A DNA stretch of 64,000 nucleotides from Trichostrongylus colubriformis (GCA_963978905.1 OZ022261.1:2729992-2793991); one strand, 5' to 3'; positions 21,930-34,918 are shown, numbered from the stretch's first letter. Translations and numbers: made by a program. Notes: a model not told the origin generated them from the letters alone.

Positions 21930-23190
21930 ACCGCTGTGTGCGTAAGAAAAAGCTATTTTCGCAAGGTAGACTTTAATAGCCTTTCTATGCGTACCATTAC
22001 ACTAATATTTTTTTATTTTTCGGCGTGATCTCACCAATATGAATAAAAAAAAGCGAAAGTTCCTCATAAAAATTTTGGGGAAAAACATTGTCATCAAAAT
22101 TGGAGAGAATTTTTTTCGACAAAGAATCTGCCAGCAATATTTAAAACTTCTTGGTAAGCTATATGAATGCTCTGTAAACTTTGAATTGGGGGTGATCTAA
22201 TAATTATGAAACGCACTGTAAATAAATAAATAAGTGTATATGTATATCGATGCATAATTGATATGTTATATAAAATATGCATGTAATGTAAAGTAGCTAT
22301 CGAGGCAGAAATTCTATAGGTGTGTATGAATGGTGAATGGTGAATCGATGAAAGCTGCGCATACAATTCATCCCTTTTGTCACAGCTTCACACGCTATAG
22401 CATTTTTCCGTGATCCCTTTTCTTGAGCCATTTTTTGTTAGCCCAAAAGTTGACAATTTCTGTTCCGTTCTCGAACTGCACTGTGACTTCATCGTGATCG
22501 TGACTATTCGGCACCTTCGGTATGGCTGCAACAATGAATCGTCTCCCCTTTGATCAGACGGACAGAAGATATTTATGCCTTTGTGAGCAGCTACACATAC
22601 GTGTGAGTCCTGATAATTTCAATTTGCGTATTATAAATATTCCGAGATAATAAGGATTGCTTTTTCGAAATTTTCGAGGGGCACATGAACTAATCAATAA
22701 AGCAATAAAGTTGTTTGGATCAGTGTGGGTTCTGGGGAAAGGCACTATGACGTAAGCTGAACTTTTAATTAATTCAGCTTACGTCTTATTGCGTCTCTAC
22801 TACTCCATGAAAAAACCTCCATTGCTGTTACATGTTTTGGAGCTGAAGTCGTGATAGGTAAATTGCGTGGTATTAGGTGTGTGGTGCAAGGGCGCAATAC
22901 ACTAAGCTTGCGTCTCCCCTTCACCCCTTATTGACCCAACAGTTTTTCTTGCGGATGTATGGCGATATACCGGTTCTAAGTTGCTTTATATGCGAATTAT
23001 GGTCCTGATAAGAACGGTGAAAGAAATGCTTGCTCGGAAATAGTATAAGAATCAAGCAGGAACATAAGCCAGTGGTGCACTAGAAAGCGAAAGGTCATCA
23101 AAGAGTGGCGTTTTAGAAGTTGTTTTACGCGACATCCCGAATCGCTTGAAGACTACGAAGGTTTAATTTCGGCAGTTTGTGGAATTGGAA
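21930..23190. other. AT-rich intergenic stretch
   Basis: No gene is supported. A short perfect hairpin lies at 22749-22785, where GACGTAAGCTGAA pairs with TTCAGCTTACGTC across a 10-base AT-rich loop. 22094-22370 is strongly AT-rich with TA-repeat-like sequence. Confidence 0.5.
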
Positions 23191-23560
23191 AGTAGGGGTG
23201 CTCAGTAGTGTACCGGTAAAGAAAGAACGAAATTGAATGGCAAAAAAAAAAACGAGAAAAGGAGCCTAAAACTCCCTTCTTCTTTCCCGCCCCTCTGCGT
23301 CACCAACTTGGGGTAAACTGCAGACGGGCCGGAGGCTTGAACCGGCCGCCAACGTTGCCCAGCTCTGCCGGCAACTCGCCCAGCTGATGAACCGCACCAC
23401 GACACGCCGTGCTGCGGGATCACGACAACACCCCAAATCACACTAATTCCATGCAGGTTTCGCCACACATCACCTCTACTAAAGTGGAAGGCTTCGTTTC
23501 AAAGAACGTTTTCTTAGTTCTCACTTTCTCCTTACCCCTCCCGGTGCCTTTAATACGCCC
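23190..23560. repeat. GC-rich repeat body related to the 12096-12808 element
   Basis: GGTGCTCAGTAGTGTACCGG, then a run of A, then CCGCCCCTCTGCGTCACC and GCAACTCGCCCAGCTGATG match the body at 12380-12610 and, inverted, 27530-27740. The right side ends near CCGGTGCCTTTAA. Termini are not well defined. Confidence 0.5.
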
Positions 23561-23699
23561 ATATACATCGTATGAAGTCCCTAGTGTGTCCCTCTATGAG
23601 ACTGCGTAGCCTTTCCATTCAGGGGCGTCAATCTCTTCGCGTTGTGAAATTGCTGGGGAATTAAAGACAGTTGAGAAAATATTAGTCTTTAGCACGAGC

Positions 23700-26600
23700 A
23701 TGGAGAAAGACAATCGGACCCTTGATATAGTGTTGTACAGAATTGGATCAAGATCATACAGATTAAGGCAAAACCTTCAATTTCAGAAAGGATCCCGTTT
23801 GGTGGCTATATTTCTTAACATCACTGCAGTTGTGAACCTCATCTTCAGCGTAACTAGATCTTCTGCAGTGGCGGTGTATTCACTTATGTCGTAAGTTATT
23901 CCACTAAAAAAGCTACAGATCTTGTAGTCAAGTTCTTGATAGTTTATTGCACAAAGACTGCATTCTGAAGTATTAGGTTGTACCGAAAGTCTTTTCGACG
24001 AGTCTTTTTTGTAGGATATTACTTCTTCTTATTATTTTTTCCAACGGACAACAATTAGGCAGCATCATGTTCACCATTGCTACCGACAACACTCTACCAC
24101 TTCATAGGTAGACCGTTGTTTACATCCTCCCAGAACTCTGGGTTTTGAGAGTCGAAGAGGTCAGCGATCGCCTTTGCAAGCGAGTCATAATAAAAGAATT
24201 TTCTCTTGGCCAGGAAAGATTTCAGAAGATGGGAAAAGGTGTTAGTTAGAAGGAACAATATGTGGAGAGTACGGCGGGTGGAGCAGGACATCCCAGCCGA
24301 GGTCCTGTAGCTTGACCTGGGTACTCTTCGCGACGTGCGAGCGGGCGCTGTCATGAAGGAGGGTGTCCGCGGACCTTTTCCGGTGCTTTTCACGAATAGC
24401 GACGGAGAACTGCTGGAGCTGGCGGGTGTATACGGCAGCGGAAACTGTCTCGCCTTGTACCAGCACCTTGTGAAGAAGCATTCCTTCTGCGCCTAGAAGC
24501 AGCACAGTCCCGGGAGTGGCTTGTCTTCCATGTCGATCTCGCCGTTGCTGAAGCTGATGAACCAGCGGCGCACGGTCTCGTAGCTCACAAATCCCTTGCC
24601 CAGTGCAGCGCTGATGGATGCGTTCCGTCGCATTGGTGTCGCAGGACCACTCACTGTAGATGACACCACGTGTTTGGTGGATATCGACTACGAACATTGT
24701 AGCTTTGTCCACGGAATCTGGAGGGTCATATACATATACTTTGCTAGAAAGCTTGAAGAACGTTTTACCATATTCCCGAACCACCCAGATCTGTCTCGAA
24801 GTAAGCAAGAGTTATTGATGTTTTTGGAAAATCCTACAAGACTTTTGGTACAACCTAATTTTTTCCACAAAAACTGCAGTGCACATTTAAACATGATCGT
24901 TTCACTTTTTTACAAGTTCAGATGCTTTTCGTCAAAGCCTTGGAAACAGAAACAATGGAGCCATGAAATTTTGGTGTTCGGTTCCCTAAGCTCGTTGAAT
25001 ATACCCCTTTGTATCTTTGTCAAAAACCTGCTCTGCAGATTTGGAGATCAGGTTAAAGTTTAGCGTCACGGAACGCACGTATACACCTTATTGCAAATGG
25101 TCCCCTGGAGAGACGGCGGCAGCCCTCTTTATGGACTTTTTGACGCTGTAAAACGTGGAGTGTGTCAGTTTTGTTCATCTAGGTCAGGTTATGCGACAAG
25201 GCTGTGATCGCGCGCGGCCAATTCACAATGAGACCGACAAGGCATTTGGCGCGTGGTGACCTAGTTGGGTAGTCCTGACTCTCATGGATGGGATCCCCAT
25301 TTGAACTGATCGCATGCAGTAGGACACTCTTACCATCATTTCATTATTTTGACCTCAGGCCTGGTGTTACGTTTAAGGTTGGCTCAAAGGAACCGGAAGG
25401 GGTCCGAAACAAGAGGAAGATGCAAAGAAATTTGCATTCTGTAACGAACACTGAAGGTTAGAAGCGATAATCTGCGAAAAAACCCGGATTCAAAAGCGCG
25501 ACGCTGCAGTGTGTATTCGCATCCCATTCGCATCAACACACTGACTTTCCGAGTTGTCCGCTGTAGGAGACGGGCCGCGGGCCAGCGTTAGTTGTAGCAC
25601 CTGACTCGCAGCGCAGTGGAGTGACCCTTCCCAACTACATTAGCATCCATGTAAGTACATCTACAAACAATATAAGAAAGAACAAAAGAAAAAGTGAAAG
25701 AAAAGAACAACTTTATAATGAAAACATCTCCTCTTGGAACCATGTCAAGGCGTCAAAGTGGCGAGTCTGTGCAATGGCGGCCACTTAAACTCGTCCGAAC
25801 TACGTATGTTCTACCGTAGGCCAAAATTACCCCCTTCCGGTGTCTTTGAAACTTCGTTGCCGACGCCCATCAGCGATGGATCCAGTAGCCGATGGGCTTC
25901 GGCAACGACTATAGCCGAATGTCGATAAAGGAATCACATGTCGAGCATTTAGTTCGGCCTTTGCTGTTGTAATAATTGGAAGCTTGACCTATGGCGTCTA
26001 CAAAGAAAAACGGATGTATCTCGTTCCTTATTTGGTCTTCCAGGTAGTTTATTCAGTCGGTTTGAGGGTAATACTTTTGTTCCGATCTCCCTTGTATTTC
26101 AGCTTATATCGATTGGAATGACCATGATTGTCCTCGTGGTACTTGTGATAGCAATAGCTACCAATTCAACGATGGTAGTTGAGTTGGCGAAAGATATTGG
26201 GAATGTTGATATGAATCTCGATCAACAACAACTCAATCATGGTAAGATTTATGCAGACAAAATATGAGGTTGCAAGAAGGAAAAAGAAAAACGAACAGAA
26301 CGAGTTAGGTAAAAGAATCGTCCACGGTGAAGTAAGTTTCTATACTACCCATATATTTATGTTGTAGTTGCCCGATACGGGCCGTTTGCAAAGTTTCACG
26401 TGAAAAAGTGAGAATTTGGCCAAGATACGGCTCCTCAAATCATCGGTCGGCTGGGCGGGGCCTCCGAGTGAAAGCCACGTCTCGTCGTCCGCCGCGGTTG
26501 AGAACGGCGAGTGGGTCTGTTTACGTAACTTTATGTTTCTGCAATGCGTCTCCGACAGCGGCGGACGACGGGGTGGCCACTTGCTCGGAGGTCCCGCCCA

Positions 26601-27228
26601 CCCGGCCAAGAATTTGGGGAGCTGTATCTTAGACAAAGTCTCACTTCTTCGTGTGAATCTTCGCATGCTGCCTTGAGGCGTTCAGGCGAATACAAGATAG
26701 ATATATAACGAAGAAACTCTTTCCCGTGGTCGATTCCTTTGATGGAAACAATCTGCTCACGTTGCGTTCGTTTTGCTTGTATCCAACTGACCACTAGGTT
26801 TTATCGATCCCCACAGGTTCATCAGCGATGTGAAGGGTTTATGAACACAGAAATAAGTAGGTCCAATCGTTAGCAATACTGACAACAATAAAGCGCTAGT
26901 ATACAAACTAACAAAAAAAAATTAACTCAGTGACCAAAAATGACTGGAATGAGGCTACTAGAAAGCGATAAATCTAGAGGGTGGATTTTAGTGCTGCAAG
27001 GGAGAATGTCAAATGCTTTTCTGAACGCTGGGTACTGTTTATTTTCGAGCCAGTACACTCTACCAGCGGAAACTGATTCAAAGGCTCATTTTTACGCTGT
27101 AACATCGTCCAAGCCGAGATGTCAGGAGGCCTCATTTTTGCCTTTCGGGGACTTCTTTCGGATTTTTCTTTGTCGGCGTTTTCCTAGGCACCATTAGTTT
27201 TATAATTTATTGTTCCAACCCACTCAAG
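23700..27228 (+). CDS. LAPTM-like multi-pass membrane protein (partial)
   Basis: Predicted polytopic membrane protein, probably endomembrane if the LAPTM resemblance holds. Exons: 23700-23890 (start ATG chosen as first in an open frame), 25953-26043 and 26103-26241, all phase-consistent. A later exon ending at 27228 is plausible. Membrane segments: RLVAIFLNITAVVNLIF; AFAVVIIGSLTYGVY followed by KEKRMYLVPYLVFQ; LISIGMTMIVLVVLVIAIA; then, in the doubtful exon, FGFFFVGVFLGTISFII. The G-Y-K-x-R/K...P-Y-L-V-F-Q pattern between spans 2 and 3 is what suggests the family. An NST glycosylation site follows span 3. The exon near 27119-27228 fits only with a poor acceptor (a good acceptor at 27125 gives the wrong frame), so it may be damaged. 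Introns hold a deleted mariner and a family B element. The gene's end is not found. Confidence 0.5.
23973..24858 (-). mobile_element. Defective mariner element with decayed transposase
   Basis: The ends are TTAGGTTGTACCGAAAGTC and its complement, with TA on the left. At 886 bp it is shorter than a typical 1.3-kb mariner. The minus frame 24808-24242 covers the catalytic centre: LLHDSARSHVA keeps the second aspartate of the DD34D triad, but HPPYSPHIVPSN has asparagine where the third aspartate is expected. The C-terminus (LAKAIADLFDSQNPEFWED) continues in another frame near 24170. It is inactive, and lies in an intron of the membrane-protein gene. Confidence 0.85.
24870..25940. other. Intron sequence with a short hairpin
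   Basis: It lies within the intron 23891-25952 of the membrane-protein gene. A near-perfect hairpin at 25855-25907 pairs CGTTGCCGACGCCCATC with GATGGGCTTCGGCAACG around a 19-base loop. The nearby GGTGTCTTTGAAAC resembles the family M terminus. Confidence 0.5.
26311..26741. mobile_element. Family B element, complete copy
   Basis: Ends AAAAGAATCGTCCACGG and CCGTGGTCGATTCCTTT. The arms contain ACCCATATATTTATGTTG and, on the other side, the divergent ATAGATATATAACG. The GC-rich centre carries GTCGTCCGCCGCGG and its complement. Located 70 bp after the third membrane-protein exon. Confidence 0.85.
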
Positions 27229-27370
27229 GTAATCCTGAAATGTGCCTTCAATCGCCCTGGCTGAAATATTCGATAAAATAACGCAAAACGCGACCAGTCG
27301 CAAAATGAAAATGCATGCAGCGTGCGTACTGGCACATCGAGTAGAGCGCCGCATAGTATGAACGCAAATA

Positions 27371-27788
27371 ACTTAAAGACACCATTAGGGGTAGAGGAAA
27401 ACTGAGATCTGGGAGTACATGTTCTCTGAAAACGAACCTTCTACTTCATAGGACGTCATATGTGGCGAAAATCGCATTGAAAAAACGCGGCTTGGGGTCT
27501 TATAACGACCCCGCAGCTCGGTATGCCGTTATGCGGTTATGCAACCGGGGGAGTCGCCGTGGAGGGGCGGGACAATAATCGCGGCCGGCTGGTACAGACT
27601 CTGGCCTGTCTTCAGTCCACTCCGGCTAGAGACGCAGAGGACGAGGGAGAGAAGGGGGATTTTTGGGTTCCTATTTCAGGGTTTTTTGCCGTTTTATGTC
27701 GTTCTTTCTCGACTATTATATTGCTGAGCACCTCTACTTTCGTAATCCCCCAATTTGCCAAATTTACCCCTAACGGTGTCTTTAAATG
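27371..27788. mobile_element. Family M element, about 418 bp
   Basis: The termini CTTAAAGACACCATTAGGGG and CCCCTAACGGTGTCTTTAAA form a clear inverted repeat. The body is GC-rich (GCAACCGGGGGAGTCGCCG) and related, in reverse, to repeats at 12340-12640 and 23190-23420. Confidence 0.75.
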
Positions 27789-28216
27789 AGAAGCTGTTGA
27801 ACTGTTTTCAATGGGTCATTGGCTATCGCACAGTACTGCTCGTATATACCGCGGATCTATGCGATAACTGCGCAATTGATATCGACTTCATTATTTCATT
27901 TCGTAGCTTTCATAACAACGAATTTCCGTCTTACTGTAAGAATCGAATTGGGAAATCAGTGAGCATTTCACGTATAGTGCGATCGAAGTGCAGAAAGGGA
28001 GGTGCGATGATTGGGAGCAAAATGGAATGTAAACATCCTGGAATAGTGTTTTTTATGGATCTGTTGTTACACTCATATTGGTATTATAATGTGAGAAATT
28101 CAACAAGCCTTACTCTGTTCCCCTCAGTAGAGTATAAGTAAACAAATCGTGTGGTAAATAATTAAATAAATATAAAAGCGAGAGCGTGGTGCAGACCACT
28201 TCTGCCTGGTAATACA

Positions 28217-28316
28217 GAGGAATCGTCCACGGAAAAATGAGTTTTTCTGTTATGCTGCATTTGCCTAATGTGGGCCAAATGCAGAGTTTTACGCGAAGAA
28301 ATGCTAAGTTACAAGT
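28217..28316. mobile_element. Solo left half of family B element
   Basis: GAGGAATCGTCCACGGAAAA, then TTGCCTAATGTGGGCC and GCAGAGTTTTACGCG. No right arm follows. Confidence 0.75.
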
Positions 28317-28486
28317 TACAAGCTTATTACGGAATCAATCCATATTCGAGTGCCGTATCACGGTCTGGTTGAATTCTTTATTTGTCATGCTCCACCAGTG
28401 CTGCCCGATCTTTTTTGATAAATCATCGCGCCATCTAGTATAAGGACGTGATTCCCTTCTTTGGTCCACGTGAACATAGGAAATCT

Positions 28487-28706
28487 ACGTCGTTATCTTG
28501 CGTGCCCATTCGCTTTCGTTCATTTCTCTTATCTTTTTAGCCCATGGAATTTTCTTCCTGGAAGCTTCAGTGGATTTAGACTTCGCAAGATAACGACGTA
28601 GAATTTCTTCCACGTCGTTATCTTGCGTGCCCATTCACTTTCTTTCATTTCTCTTACCTTTTTAGCCCATAGAATTTTCTTCCTGGAAGCTTCAGTGGAT
28701 TTAGAC
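28487..28706 (+). repeat. Direct repeat of about 95 bp with internal inverted segment
   Basis: ACGTCGTTATCTTGCGTGCC begins both units (28487 and 28612). Both continue through TTTTTAGCCCAT and TTCCTGGAAGCTTCAGTGG to GATTTAGAC. Between them CGCAAGATAACGACGTAG is an inverted copy of the unit start. Confidence 0.85.
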
Positions 28707-29103
28707 ATAAGGCTACACACCCGTGAAAGATGGTCCGGCAAATTAAAAGAATGCAGATAATATCGACTATACCCAATGCGTGTGAATCGTTATGAGAGAA
28801 TGACGCGCCGCAGCGTGCGATGTGTGGCGCGATGCGCCCATGCTAGGGGGTCATACGTAGTTGGGAATGCAGGACGAACACGCGTACAGTAGGACGCAGG
28901 ACGTGACAATCTCTTTAGAACACGACGTTCAAAAATCGCATGAATTGCGCCGCACACCGGAATCCAATCCCAGTTACGCACGCCCTTGGCCAACACACAT
29001 CCATGCTCTGCACGCTACTGCGTCTGACAACTTTCACCGTAATGCTTCAACATTGCAGCTATCACCTCCTTCACGATGGTTTTTGTTCTTGTTCTGTGTG
29101 TAG

Positions 29104-29307
29104 GTGGTGTGCTTCAAGCCTACTTCTTCGAGGTACGATTTTGTCTTTTATTTTGGAGTTGTGGTTCGTCACCGTGGAAAAGACCACTTTCTAAATTCGC
29201 GTTCTCGGTGGCCACGTCCCGCAAACTATGCCAACTTTTTCGCAACGGCTATTGTGTACACACGCGATCGATGGTATCCTATAAATCACAAAAAGGCATT
29301 GTCATAA
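29104..29307 (+). other. Exon-like open frame of uncertain ownership
   Basis: Preceded by TTCTGTGTGTAG, an acceptor-like site, and open to a stop at 29305-29307 (ending YPINHKKALS). It is phase-compatible with the exon ending at 27228, so it could close the LAPTM-like gene, but no domain supports this. Confidence 0.2.
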
Positions 29308-29699
29308 GAAGTAATGACTCGTGTAGTTCATCAAAACCATCGCAAGGGGTACTGAGGGTAATCAGGATGTGAAGGCATTTTCTCGGTTAACAAACCGATG
29401 TGTTTCGGAGAATCAAAAAGTGGGCCTTAGACTGCTCATCGTGCCTCTGCTCGTGCAGTCGGTTAAGTAGCCGTGGTGGGTTGGGGCCACGTCCATGAGG
29501 GTGACGTGCAAGTGTTCCGACAAGTGCTCTCACAGCTCAGGTCACCTGTGTTGCGTGGCGGGCAATTTACTATAGGAACGACGAAACAAACATTTTCATC
29601 AACGTTAAATTTTATATTTGAACTGCTACAGTCACTTACTCGATCAATCTTCTGTGCTTTTAATTGGAAATTGCATTTACTGAAAGATGTCGTTACTTA

Positions 29700-30860
29700 A
29701 TTATTTATTTCAGAGATACTTAACTTCAATTTAACTTCACAGATCTCTATTATTATTTCTTGGCATTAACCTTTAACATAAGTAGATCAGCTAGGTAGCT
29801 AAGATCTTGAAATCAGTTATGAATCAACTGTTTCGCCAGGCAAGCCAACTTACGAGCGACCTGACCCCACACCATCCATCGGAACACTTGCTGCACACCC
29901 GGTCCGTGGCTGGGCGGCCTCGCCGTCTGCGTCACCCCTTGAGTGATACAGAGGACGCGAACAAACGTACAGTCATTTTCACAGTGCTAGATAAGGCGTG
30001 GCCTGAGTGGCGAGAGTGAGAGTGCGTGTCGAGAGTGAGAGTGTGTGGCGGAGTGAGACAGTTTGATACACTCTCGCCAAAGTCCATAGGCCACGCCCTA
30101 TCAAGCGCTCCGAAATGGACTGTAATAGACGCGAATCAGTGGTAGAAAGTGGTCCTACTCTCTGGGTTTCTGGACGCTTCCCTCCATTCTTTCTCTACGA
30201 TTGCTACCTAGCAGCCCAGTTTGCATATTTGAAGTCGGCTGAAATTGTTCCGACCGGTATAACCTTGTAACACACAACATGAGGACCGAGAAATGCGATA
30301 TACTTTTGGCTCAATGTTTGAAGTTGTACTTAGGAGAAAGGTGAATAGTCACCGAAACACGATCGTCTTTTGCGTAACAAGTGCGTTTTCATGACTGTTA
30401 TTCTTGAGGTGATCTACTCTTTCTACTGTTTCTTGGATGAACGTGAGCACTCCTTCAATTTCAACGGCACCGGTATTCCTACTCAGCTGCCTTCAACCAA
30501 TATTGCACTTGACACTACAAGCGAAGCGACATTGTCATATTAGAAATGACAATCTCTTCTTTTATTCTTTTTTCTAAGGTCTTGTTTAGAACATATGTAT
30601 AATAATTAATCAAGATTCATTCACAATATTATTAGTGGGCAATATATAAAACATTCCATTTCCTCTTTTGTTTGCTTTGAACCTTTCCTTAGCTGAACCG
30701 AATTGTCCCCTTCACATTTCTACTCACGAATAAAACATCACGTCGAAGACCACATAAGCCTAAAGCGGCTTTCAAAGAATTGGTTTTGTACATCGATTGC
30801 CTGCTGTTTCACATACCCTTGTTCCAGGGTGTGTATCAGTATGACAAGGTTTCTCACCAC
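29700..30860. other. Intergenic stretch, GA-rich microsatellite
   Basis: No gene seen. 30003-30060 has imperfect GAGTGAGAGTGTGTG-type repeats, mirrored by CACTCTCGCC, with AGGCGTGGCCTGAG and its near complement TAGGCCACGCC nearby. This suggests a small decayed palindromic element at roughly 29995-30105. Confidence 0.4.
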
Positions 30861-30869
30861 GAGATATTA

Positions 30870-31005
30870 CATGCAGTGCGATGCGTGCGAGCTAGGAGCG
30901 CCACATGTAGTTGGGTCCTAAAGCGATAACGTAATCGCTCCAGGACCCAAATGACTACGGTGCTCCATGCTCACAAATCACACGCCGCGGTTCGAAATCC
31001 TGTCT
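30870..31005. mobile_element. Degenerate family C element
   Basis: GTAGTTGGGTCCTAAAGCGA and TCGCTCCAGGACCCAAATGA form the inner palindrome; ATGCAGTGCGATGCGTGCGA is the left arm. The right terminus is reduced to CGAAATCCTGTCTCAC. Confidence 0.65.
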
Positions 31006-31625
31006 CACTTCCATATCCCGTTTTCACATATGTCTGTCACAAGCAACTATTAGGGAGCGCCGGTGTTGTGCAAACATCACCATTGAGCGGTCTCATAGGA
31101 TAATTCCGTTCAAAATGTGCAGGTGTGGGTATATCATTGTGTATGTGATCGGATGTCATAACATGTTATACACGCTGAACTTCGTTTCGTGTTACTTTCC
31201 ATTACTTGATGAAGTTACTGTTCAAACCTGGAAACTTGGCAGTGCAAGAATTAAAGAGGAATCCTTGAGTGATTTGCAAATTGCCACCTTTCACTTTCGA
31301 GGACTGCAACCTCGTAAAGAACAATTCATTAGAAAGGGTAAAAGATCAGGAACAAGTAAAACTTTCGCTTCCTAGCAATTACTACACCTATGCTTCAGGT
31401 CTGCAAACTCAAAGTAATCTTTCAAAAGCCCAGTGAGGAAACAATTAGGAATATTTGAAGTATATGCAAGTTCTCGAAGCATTATTGTACGGAATGACTA
31501 TAAGAGGCATGAATAGCGACGCCCTTGTCTAATCACTATACATGGGTGTCTGCCACTTAGGCAAGAAAATTCAAAAATTATATTCATTACAATTTGTGCG
31601 ACGAGCAGCGCATTACGTGCGCGAG

Positions 31626-31803
31626 TAAAGCCGCGTTCATACTTTGCGCCGGCAGGGCGTGGCTGCACTTAAAGACAGCGAGGCACAGTGGCATAGAGAT
31701 GTGCGGAGACGACGCAGGCAGCGAGACAGTGTGGCACAGGAGTAGACGCAAAGACAAGCAGTCACACCCTGCCGCCGACACCGCAAAGTATGAACGCGGC
31801 CTA
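31626..31803. mobile_element. Family F element, complete copy
   Basis: Near-palindromic: AGCCGCGTTCATACTTTGCG at the left and CGCAAAGTATGAACGCGGCC at the right. Inner arms contain GGCAGGGCGTGGCTGC and GCAGTCACACCCTGCCG. About 178 bp. Confidence 0.85.
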
Positions 31804-31809
31804 AAGTGC

Positions 31810-33880
31810 TCCCCAGGTGGATCCCAAGACGATCATCCTTTCTCACACCTAAAGTAAGGCCTACTGCAATCGCTCGAAGGTAGTACAATTCGGCCCTTAG
31901 CTCTAAGCCGTCACATTGCCCGAAGGACGCCTCAACGCGAACTTTCTGAAGCAATGATATGTCCGTTACCGCATTTGTGGAGGATGCACATTGAAAGAAA
32001 TGTAATGGTTGTGAAGTTAGAGAGCATTGTTTACTCTTAAACATGGCAAAGCTCTCGTCGTTCAGCTAAAAAAATGTACAGGAGATTTGGAGTGCCTCAC
32101 ATACACATTCTTAGCTAACTAGATAAAAGGTAATACACCTGGCAATGGCTGTCTTTGGTTTAAGTTCCACTTTGCATAGGGATTTTCATTCAGGATCCTA
32201 GCCAATCAACTATCCGCTTTCATTGTTAGGCCCAACATCTTCTTAACGTTCGACTATTTGATTATCTGATAAGTCGCGTTGTTTGCCTATCAAACATTGT
32301 TTTCCGCTAGTATTCGACATTTTACTTCCTAAGTGTAATCCGACAAAACTTTAAAAAAGTCGTAAGTACGGACGTGGATAAGTGAACTACCTGATTTTTC
32401 ACGGACAAACAGGCTTCACCATCATGTGGCCTTACTGTCGACTAAACAAATATTACCACAAATCAGTCTGAATTACAGTTGAAATGTAAGAATAAATGGT
32501 CAAATGGAGCAGAAAATTTCTTCGTATGATATATGAAGCAATGTCTAACACAGAACTATTTCATTCGAATAAAAACCCCGTCTTTTGGAGAGAACAACCT
32601 AATTCGAAGATAAACGACGCGTCGTCTCGAACAATTGTGTAGCGGAATGTTTACAAAAGGTCATGGCTAAGTGTGGGATGCATTATCGATTGATTTTACT
32701 CGAGGTAGAATGCATTGTTTTAATCAATTGCTATTTTTTATCGTATGATCAGAAATGATAGTTCACCTTGACCATAGGTAATGTGTGAGTAAAACACTAG
32801 TAACTTCTTTGATGGTAAATAAAGTCATGCGCGAACATATAATTGAAGAATTTTAAGTCGACATTTTTGACACAATCTAACATTTCCGGATGGGATTTTC
32901 CTCCTTCTTCTTCCCTTGAGTAATGCGCCAATGAAAACACAATTGTGCTCTCGTTTCAGTACCTGTAGATGGTGTCAAAAGCACATGCTCCGTAATTTTG
33001 TTGTTTCCACCAATTTTTGTAATTTAAAGTAATATTGTTTTGAGTCAATAGATCCTATATGCAGTTCAGGAGTTATACTACTCTGGGATCTCTGTGAAAA
33101 CTTTCTGTTGGTCGTCGACTTGTGGTGCCCCAGTGAAATCAGGAGTGTTTTGGATTTTTTTCAAACGTGAAAACTAGACACCGAATGATCGATCGATAAT
33201 GAATGGCCTTCAATTAGCGATGTAAAAATAAGTTTATGACACAACATTGTTTTTCTCATTTGAACATGACCTTTTCGGGAAACTCGCACTGAAACTTCAC
33301 AACTGCTTTGCAGCCTGGATGAAATCGGATCGGAATAGAGTCCCTGGATTGGTGAGAATACGTTTTTGAGCCCTGCTGCGGTGTCCCATATTCCATTACA
33401 TAAAATCCTACACAAAGTTACATACCTAATTATTACTTCTTACAACACGTGAAATTAAATGCACTCGAAAAATTTCAGGAGGAAGTTGATGGCAAAAAGA
33501 AGGTTGTACAGGGGGTGGACGATTCCAGGGAGGGCCTTCTTTGAGATTGAAACCTTCGATTATGGTACACGTCCCTGACCCGCGATCGATGATCGTGTTC
33601 GATCGACCGACCGACCGACCACCGACGGATCGCCGGTACCCTCGGACGCTGCCTCCACTGCTTGCACGTTACGTTTCTTTCCGAGACACGTAAAGAGACC
33701 GTCGTGCCTCAGTAATCATACAGTAATCATAACTAATTATTCAATTTTGTATTGTATTCCTATTTTCGTATTTTGCATTACATCTGGTAATACTGTGTAT
33801 ATTCAGCGAAGCTATGATGAAAAGTTTATAATTTATGTCGGACCCACCATATGAAATTTCATTTTTCTAAGTAGATATAA
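31810..33880. other. Intergenic stretch, no supported gene
   Basis: AT-rich with stops in all frames. A minus-strand frame at 33161-33415 has no recognised domain. 33597-33640 has a short GACC repeat. Confidence 0.5.
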
Positions 33881-33888
33881 AATTCAGG

Positions 33889-34115
33889 GTCAATTCGCGT
33901 CGGGGGGGGAGACGCATTTTGCGTCGAATTTTCATCGACGTCGAGCTTCTTTCCCTCCCTAGGCTTAGGCTAAAGCAGATGAAACCTATGCTTTGACAGA
34001 TGCTTTTTCATGTGGAAGGAGAGGATATCAATTTTAGCCTAAGCCTAGGGAGGGAAAGGAGCTTCGACCTTGACGCAAAATTGCGTCTCCCCCCCCGACG
34101 CGAATTGACCCGAAA
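33889..34115. mobile_element. Family I palindromic element, copy 1
   Basis: The termini GGGTCAATTCGCGTCGGGGG and CCCCCGACGCGAATTGACCC are perfectly complementary. Inner arms carry CCTCCCTAGGCTTAGGCTAA and its complement. The G and C runs lie just inside the ends. Confidence 0.85.
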
Positions 34116-34918
34116 TTCATTGTAAAGTATTTAGAAAACCCAATGATATTCCACTAATAGTACATATTCTGAAGAAAGTAACCCTCATCACTTTGCTTCA
34201 TTTCAATGTATGTGGCCATACAGTTCGCTTAACTCACGTCGTGTAAAAAGCCGTTCACGGAACTAGGCCTGGTTGCGCCGGTAGGCCTGTGAGTAGGCCT
34301 ACTAGTGTCATTTTAAAATGTGTGCGCAGCTGCATAAACGTGATACCTTTGACATGTGCTAACGTAGGCAAAGTTAGCCGCCTGACAGTTCGACTTCCGC
34401 GCGGAGGCACGAGCATTTCAAACTCCCCGTTCTTGCGATTCATTGGTGTTGTGGAGGAAGCCCTCACGTTATTGATTTATAATTTCATTCGTTTACTAAT
34501 TTGTATATCATCATAATTGAGCGAAGATCAGAAGCATTTTGAATTGAGGAATGAATTTCCTGCTCGAATGCGGGTATTTCAGTCGCGATGAAAATAATTT
34601 CAAAGAAATCTGGTTGAAAGTATGCACTCTGTCTTCGTCATGTACTGGAAAAAGCGATTTTGTTTGAGATTCTCACCTCACACCCCGATCTCGAGTCCAC
34701 GTAGTAACTCGCACCTAACTGACACCGTGGCAGATTTATCTGTGGTCTGACCTCGCTTAATTACTGGAGCTGATTGATGGTCCTATTTGCTGTGATTTGT
34801 ATTTATGTGAAACTTATGAACGAGGAGTTTCTAATAAGCGGTATTGAATGTATAATGTATAGTGGAAGTATATATACTACATAAGTGCATAAAAAACGTT
34901 TTTTGCTGTAGTAAGAGG

